Origin: Sinonovacula constricta | Lineage: Eukaryota > Mollusca > Bivalvia > Cardiida > Solecurtidae | Direction of reading: 5' to 3' | Length of the DNA: 64,000 bases | NCBI GenBank assembly: GCA_007844125.1 | Contig: CM017567.1 | Location: 862,604 to 926,603 of the forward strand | Shown: one piece after another, positions 59,371 to 64,000 of the stretch | Layout: every line of letters begins with the position of its first letter | Position numbering within the stretch: position 1 is the first letter of the stretch | Program-made: the position numbers and the translations under genes | Notes under the pieces: generated by a model | What the model was told of the DNA's origin: nothing | Databases searched by the model: none | The model's input: the letters and a program-made list of their open reading frames with translations, nothing else

Positions 59371-59704
59371 TACATGCAGCAATTAGCTATGTTTACATAT
59401 ACATATCTTTGTTATTTCTTAAAATAGAAATTTAGTTAGATGAAATTTGCATGTGCCTGTTACCACTGGAACCTAGTGTTATTACATAATTGTCGATTAG
59501 TAGCAAAGTTTGGTACAGGTTGATATTGTTAGGTTCTGAAAAGAAACATAGTGTCCATTGTTCAGGAAGCACTTGACAAAGATCATTCAACGTTTTTCAA
59601 TTTTCATTATTAAACTACTTCATTTTAACACCATTTATTAGTTTGAGGGTATTGACATTCCCCACATGTACGAAAGCCATTCAGACAGAACTGACGACTG
59701 ACCG

Positions 59705-60340
59705 TATGCCACACAAAATGATACGCCTCGTAAAGTGGTCGTCTAGATTAGATTTTTAAAAATAAGCAATGAAAGCATTTATCAATTTTAGATTAGGGGT
59801 AAGTGTGTTGTTATGTCCTCAGACAGAAATTACAGAACTTTAAGTAGTCTAGAAGTGTATAATGCAGGTAAGAGTAAACATCGGTTCCCTTTTTTCTAGG
59901 TTTTGTCTTTTTTAACACATAATCGAAAACCATTACGTGAATACAAAAGATAAAGATGAACTTTAAAAAGAAAGCTGATAAAAATATTGACCGACTACTC
60001 GAATCCTTGACCGAAAAATTCCTTTATTTCTTAAGTACCTTCTTTGTTCACCTTGACATTCCCGACTAGTTTCGTGATTGTTTAGACACTCATGTGAAAC
60101 TTACAATAGAAATTCGACAGGCATAATTCACACGTTTCAATAGATAAATAAGAAAAAGGTCCTATCAACATTTCCACAGATATTTAAATTTAATCTACCT
60201 CAAGACAAAGGCAAACAGAGTAAATGTAAATGTGACAAAACACAGAGACGAGACAAAACACACAAAAAACAACAACATAAGTTACCGATTTTAAACGGTC
60301 AGACGGCAAAAGGACCGACCGGGGTGATTAAACCTGGTTT
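59705..60340 (-). repeat. Interspersed repeat directly downstream of the Penelope-like ORF (probable 3' region)
   Basis: It matches 46725-47390 (tatgccacacaaaatgatac, cagacagaaattacagaact, aaaattcctttatttcttaa, cagatatttaaatttaatct). It directly abuts the end of the Penelope-like coding region on the minus strand, so it probably represents its 3' untranslated part. Confidence 0.65.
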
Positions 60341-62485
60341 TCATTTCCAAAATGTAGGATGGCTTATGTCTTTCTGTATAAGTGTTTTCATACTGCTATT
60401 ATACTTAGAAACAATAAAAGCTTTGCGGTGAAAGAATTTTGAAAACACCTTTCTTAATTTGTGAAAACGAAAGCCTTGCTGTAACAGTTTAGAAGAAATA
60501 AACCGGTTTCTAGCATTGGAATCTTCTATTTTAGTGCAAACTTGTGCAAACCTTATAAGTTGTGATATGTAAATAAAATAGGAGGTAGCACGAGGTGAAT
60601 CAACATCAAGGTATGGATAATTCACAATACTAATGTTGAAATCATCTCTCTTGACATAGATTTTAGTAGAGACGTTGTCATTGGAAAGAGCGATCTCAAT
60701 GTCCAGAAATGCTACATTTAAATTTCAGTTATTTGCTTTATTAAGGGTGAGTTCTGGAGGAGTGTAATTCAGATGGATCATTTGAGAAAAGAAAGGATTA
60801 TCTATAGTAAGAATATCGTCAAGACAGCGTGACGTTAAATTGAAAGCCTCTATATTGTGGCTTTGGTTAGAAGGGGAAATAGTTAACATGAAATCACGTT
60901 CAAAGCAGTTTAAAAACAAATCTGCAATTAATGGTGCACAGTTGGTTCCCAAAGGAATACCAATTACTTGTCTAAATAAAGTGCCACCGCTTCTTATGTA
61001 GATATCGTCTAATAGGAAACACAGAGCGTAACAAACATCCGTGAAAGTCCACATGATAAACTTTTCTAAGAAAGTGTTGGTAAAAATATGCATTACTTTC
61101 ATGACATGCAATGTATAGACGTTGCTCTCGAGCAAATGTTTATTCAATAAGAGCAATCAAGTTGGTCTTAATTAAATCATGAGGTAAAGAAGTGTACAAC
61201 GTAGAGAAATCGAAATTATTAACTGCAGATCAATGAAAGTTTAAAGTACGAAACTTGTGTAAGAGTTCCGAAGAATTTTTAGTAGACCAAATATGTTAAT
61301 TCCTGAATTTTCATACACTTTTTCACATTATTTAACAACGTGATTACGAACCACTGTAAGGCAAGACGTAGGCAGTTTAGATATGTCAGTGGTGGTGCTA
61401 GAGCTGGCATTAGCTATGAATCGTGACTTGTATGGTGTTTTGTGAAGCTTATCTGAAATTTATCGTGAATTCTCTGAAAAGATTGTTTTATGTGTTTTAA
61501 GTGATAAAAAGGTTTCTTAGGTAAACTAGAAGGATGGGAGCGGTAGAATTTAACGTGATTTTTTTAGTATTTTAAAAATGTATTTCTTCCAAGTATTCAG
61601 TACAACTGTATCCGTGTGTTCTCTCTTACACCAGCGATCGGCAATCAGATTAATTGCATCAACAATTTCTTTGCGACAAAGGTCAAAATCTATTTCATCT
61701 GGCAGGCGACATTTCGTACCCTTAAAGAGTTATTTTCTTAATTTATAGTCATGAATGATGTTTAAATCCCCAGTAATGATAATATCATATTATGGCCAGA
61801 AGGTAAATAACAGAAAGGTGAAGTTGAACAGTTACAAAAATGAAAAGCATCATTCAGGTTAAGGTCCTCTTCAGTTTGATTGTAATTAAAAGTAAGACTT
61901 CTAATGGGGTTTTTGTCCTTATAACAAATCATTGGGTTTTCTTTGTTTTCGAAGTAACTGGGAAGTTTTTGATGATATTTTTGTCCCGGAAGATACTAGG
62001 TAAGTCGATAAAATCAATCTCTTTTTAATGTACTTGATTTTAATGAATTGTCGTTTGTGCTGGAACTGTTTATCAATATGAGGTCTTAAAGCATGGGTAG
62101 TATACTTTTGAATGATGAAAGCCACCTAATATTTAAAGAATGTCCAGTAGAAATAAATTGATTGAAAAGGTAGTTCTTAAAACGACAAGCGTTACGGATT
62201 TGATATGAATGTTCTCGAAAACTTATTGTAAGCACCCGTCCCGTATGTCCAACATACTACAGTTTACAGTTATAATGGTTTCATGTTATTACATAAATTA
62301 AGTTGTTACTTTGTCAATCAACATCACAATGTAAAGAAATGTTAAATGTTCGGCCATTTACAGTAGACATTACAGCGGAGTTACACTTAAGAAATCTACA
62401 TGTACTACATCTTTTATAATCACACTTATAGATACTAAAGTACACACTTTGTCCACTCTGTATTTGTGCGGGGGAATTCTTTTCA
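60341..62485 (-). pseudogene. Penelope-like retroelement with N-terminal (permuted) GIY-YIG, decayed
   Basis: Minus-strand order from 62485: a Cys-rich segment (YKCDYKRCSTCRFLKC), then a GIY-YIG-like block (NNLIYVIT, YVGHTGRVL, SFREHSYQIRN) to about 62150. Next come linker sequence (FCYLPSGH; DLCRKEIVDAINL; RWCKREH) around 61600-61860, RT blocks (FRQVIGIPLGTNCAPLIADL and CLDDILTIDNPF, 61156-60725) and a thumb region (ISQLIRFAQVC, KLLQQGFRFHKLRKVF) ending at 60341. The nuclease precedes the RT, whereas canonical Penelope elements have it at the C-terminus. This matches the described permuted clade (Chlamys/Naiad type) abundant in invertebrates. Many stops and frameshifts disrupt the gene. The catalytic Asp pair (LDD) is still visible. 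Confidence 0.8.
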
Positions 62486-62489
62486 TTAT

Positions 62490-63540
62490 TACTAGAAACT
62501 GCACGTAAAATATATGACTGCCGAAAGATAAATTACTCGAATTAGAAATACACCTTGCTTCAAACCATTGAGAAGGAAGTAAATTTAGCGCATACAGCCC
62601 AAGCACACATACTTAAGTCAAACAAGGAAATAAATAGTATAATAATAGTTTCAAAAGGAAGATATAAACGAGAGCACACAATGTAATCGTTTATTGACGG
62701 ATCTAAGTGTGTCAAATGGTAGAATAACATTTTAATTGACAAGCTGTGTTACTGAGTTCAGTAAGTATGTTTAAGTTTATATTACATGACTTTCATGTCT
62801 ATCTTGAGAAGTTTTTATTTTATTTTGTGTTACGTTCTATTCTATGAAGTAATGTTTGCTAGAAATAATGTAATTTGCAGTATATTCACGATGATCTTGG
62901 TAAACATGTTTATGGCATTTAATGCCGCTAGCTACTTCAGTTTGATCTAAATAAGTGTGGTTATTTTATGATATGCCTCTAATAATTAATTCAAATAGCG
63001 TTTGATTTTTATGATTATTTAAATTATGTCATGTGGTAAATGCGCTTTTTGCATTATGTGGCCTGTGTTATCAATTTATTTTCGTAAAGCCATAAAATAT
63101 GATAAATACAGATAAAGATACTTGTTCGTCTGTAAGCGAGTACACTTCTGTGTATACATTTTTTTGTAAATTAAGCATAAGATCGAACTTTGTACACGCA
63201 GTTTGATTAATTTGCATTTTCAAAACATATTTCCTAACAACACGTATATCAACATATGTTATTAGAATGCATTAAAGGTTTTATTCTTTCGTGCAATTAC
63301 ATATTGTATATAATACATGTGAATATATAAAGATAACTAAACTAACTAAATAACAGTAATATTCTCGTTCTGGTGACATATATACACAAACGATAACATT
63401 ATTGCTTTTTGCAAAGGCATTAACTGAACGATGGTCTGGTTATGATTTAAATGCATGTTTGCATACATTCCTCAGTACATTTAACTGATAAATTAACTTC
63501 CACGACCCATTAAAGAGAACTATTTGTGACCATATGTTGT
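62490..63540. other. No gene recognised; region upstream of the receptor C TM exon
   Basis: AT-rich. I looked for a signal-peptide exon or Cys-rich exon of receptor gene C and saw no convincing one. An ATGTGG at 63056 opens nine hydrophobic codons followed by C|GTAAAG, which is weak. Confidence 0.45.
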
Positions 63541-63542
63541 AG

Positions 63543-64000
63543 CAACTACTCTTGTTAAAGTAGGAAGGATGGAACTTGGAATAGTTGCAGGAATTGCTCT
63601 CGAGACATTCTTGATTGGACTAGGTCTTGGAGCCTGTGCTGTTCTTGTTGTAGACATTCTATTCCGAAAGAGGTAAAGACGTATTAAAATATACGTGTAT
63701 ATTTTTTTTTAAAAGTTTGAGTAAGATTATTTATTACAAACAAAACTGACAAATATACATATGTACTATCATATTATTATAAACGCTCTACACAATACAC
63801 AGTGAATATTTTATTAATATTTTTAAGCAAAGATAAATAATCAGGTTGGTTTTAAAAAATAGAATTTCAAATTAATCAGAGATGAAAAAAGTAAAGGTTG
63901 TATAAATTGTATAAATATATTTACAGGCGTGTTAACATAAAAGAAGACACTAAAAAGGACCAGAACAACACCATAAACCCTTCAATGCAATACGTAAATC
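63543..64000 (+). CDS. Receptor family member C: TM exon and start of the cytoplasmic exon (partial)
   Basis: Exon 63543-63672 (acceptor gttgtag, donor AAAGAG|GTAAAG, 130 nt) starts in phase 1 and ends in phase 2, exactly as the TM exons of members A and B. It encodes GIVAGIALETFLIGLGLG and then LFRKR. The next exon starts at 63927 (acceptor tttacag) and reads RVNIKEDTKKDQNN...MQYVN to the window edge, comparable with the exon-4 segments of A and B (KFVN, QFTN). Unlike A and B, the TM segment contains Glu and, near its inner end, Asp. The ectodomain and the presumed ITAM exon are not in view. Confidence 0.7.

Noticed and set aside
63056..63086. Signal-peptide exon of receptor C (MWPVLSIYF, C|GTAAAG)
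   Set aside because: It is shorter than the 37-nt exons of A and B and has a weak donor. The phase fits but the evidence is insufficient.

Overview
The window looks like nuclear DNA of an invertebrate, most probably a bivalve mollusc. It is AT-rich, with short exons in long introns, many tRNA-derived SINEs, Tc1/hAT-type DNA elements, an L1/Tx1-like LINE and a degenerate Penelope-like element of the type with a permuted GIY-YIG domain. The species assignment is inference from this repertoire and was not computed.

Layout. 1-11008: the 5' part of a minus-strand gene for a fatty-acid-amide-hydrolase-like enzyme. Four exons are placed and the gene runs off the left edge. Its introns hold a 60-bp minisatellite (about 2.2 kb), SINEs, a mariner-like MITE, a Tc1 copy inserted in a 76-bp satellite, and an 8-bp-TSD element carrying a ZAD-like zinc-finger exon inserted in a SINE. 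11.7-12.6 kb: a 57/78-bp minisatellite. 12.6-24.4 kb: gene-poor, with a hAT-like element, a foldback element with a 13-bp direct repeat at its ends, and TAG/CAA microsatellites. 24426-27019: an intronless RING-less TRIM-like gene (B-box, coiled coil, four PPxY motifs, C-terminal propeller-like region). 27-31 kb: AT-rich, no gene seen.

32.2-64.0 kb holds the most interesting content: three members of one receptor family. They share splice phases, a small-residue-rich transmembrane exon and (in the two complete ones) a cytoplasmic ITAM-like exon. Member A (+, 32190-37282) has a signal peptide, a very short outer stub, a TM segment and a YxxL-x9-YxxL tail, an architecture like a signalling adaptor. 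Member B (-, 46032-39518) adds one 1008-nt exon of furin-like Cys-rich repeats and ends in a consensus YxxI-x7-YxxI ITAM. Member C (+, 63543 to the edge) shows its TM exon and the start of its tail. A and B are convergent, with a 74-bp-arm hairpin between them. By analogy with ITAM phagocytic receptors of the Draper/MEGF10 type they could be innate recognition receptors acting through Syk/Shark-like kinases; that function is inference.

Between B and C lie a disrupted L1/Tx1-like LINE (49.8-55.5 kb), a decayed Penelope-like element (60.3-62.5 kb, minus), related interspersed repeats (46.4-47.7 and 59.7-60.3 kb) and two CGTTTCC-rich segments. All exon models come from reading frames, splice dinucleotides and phase, without transcript support.
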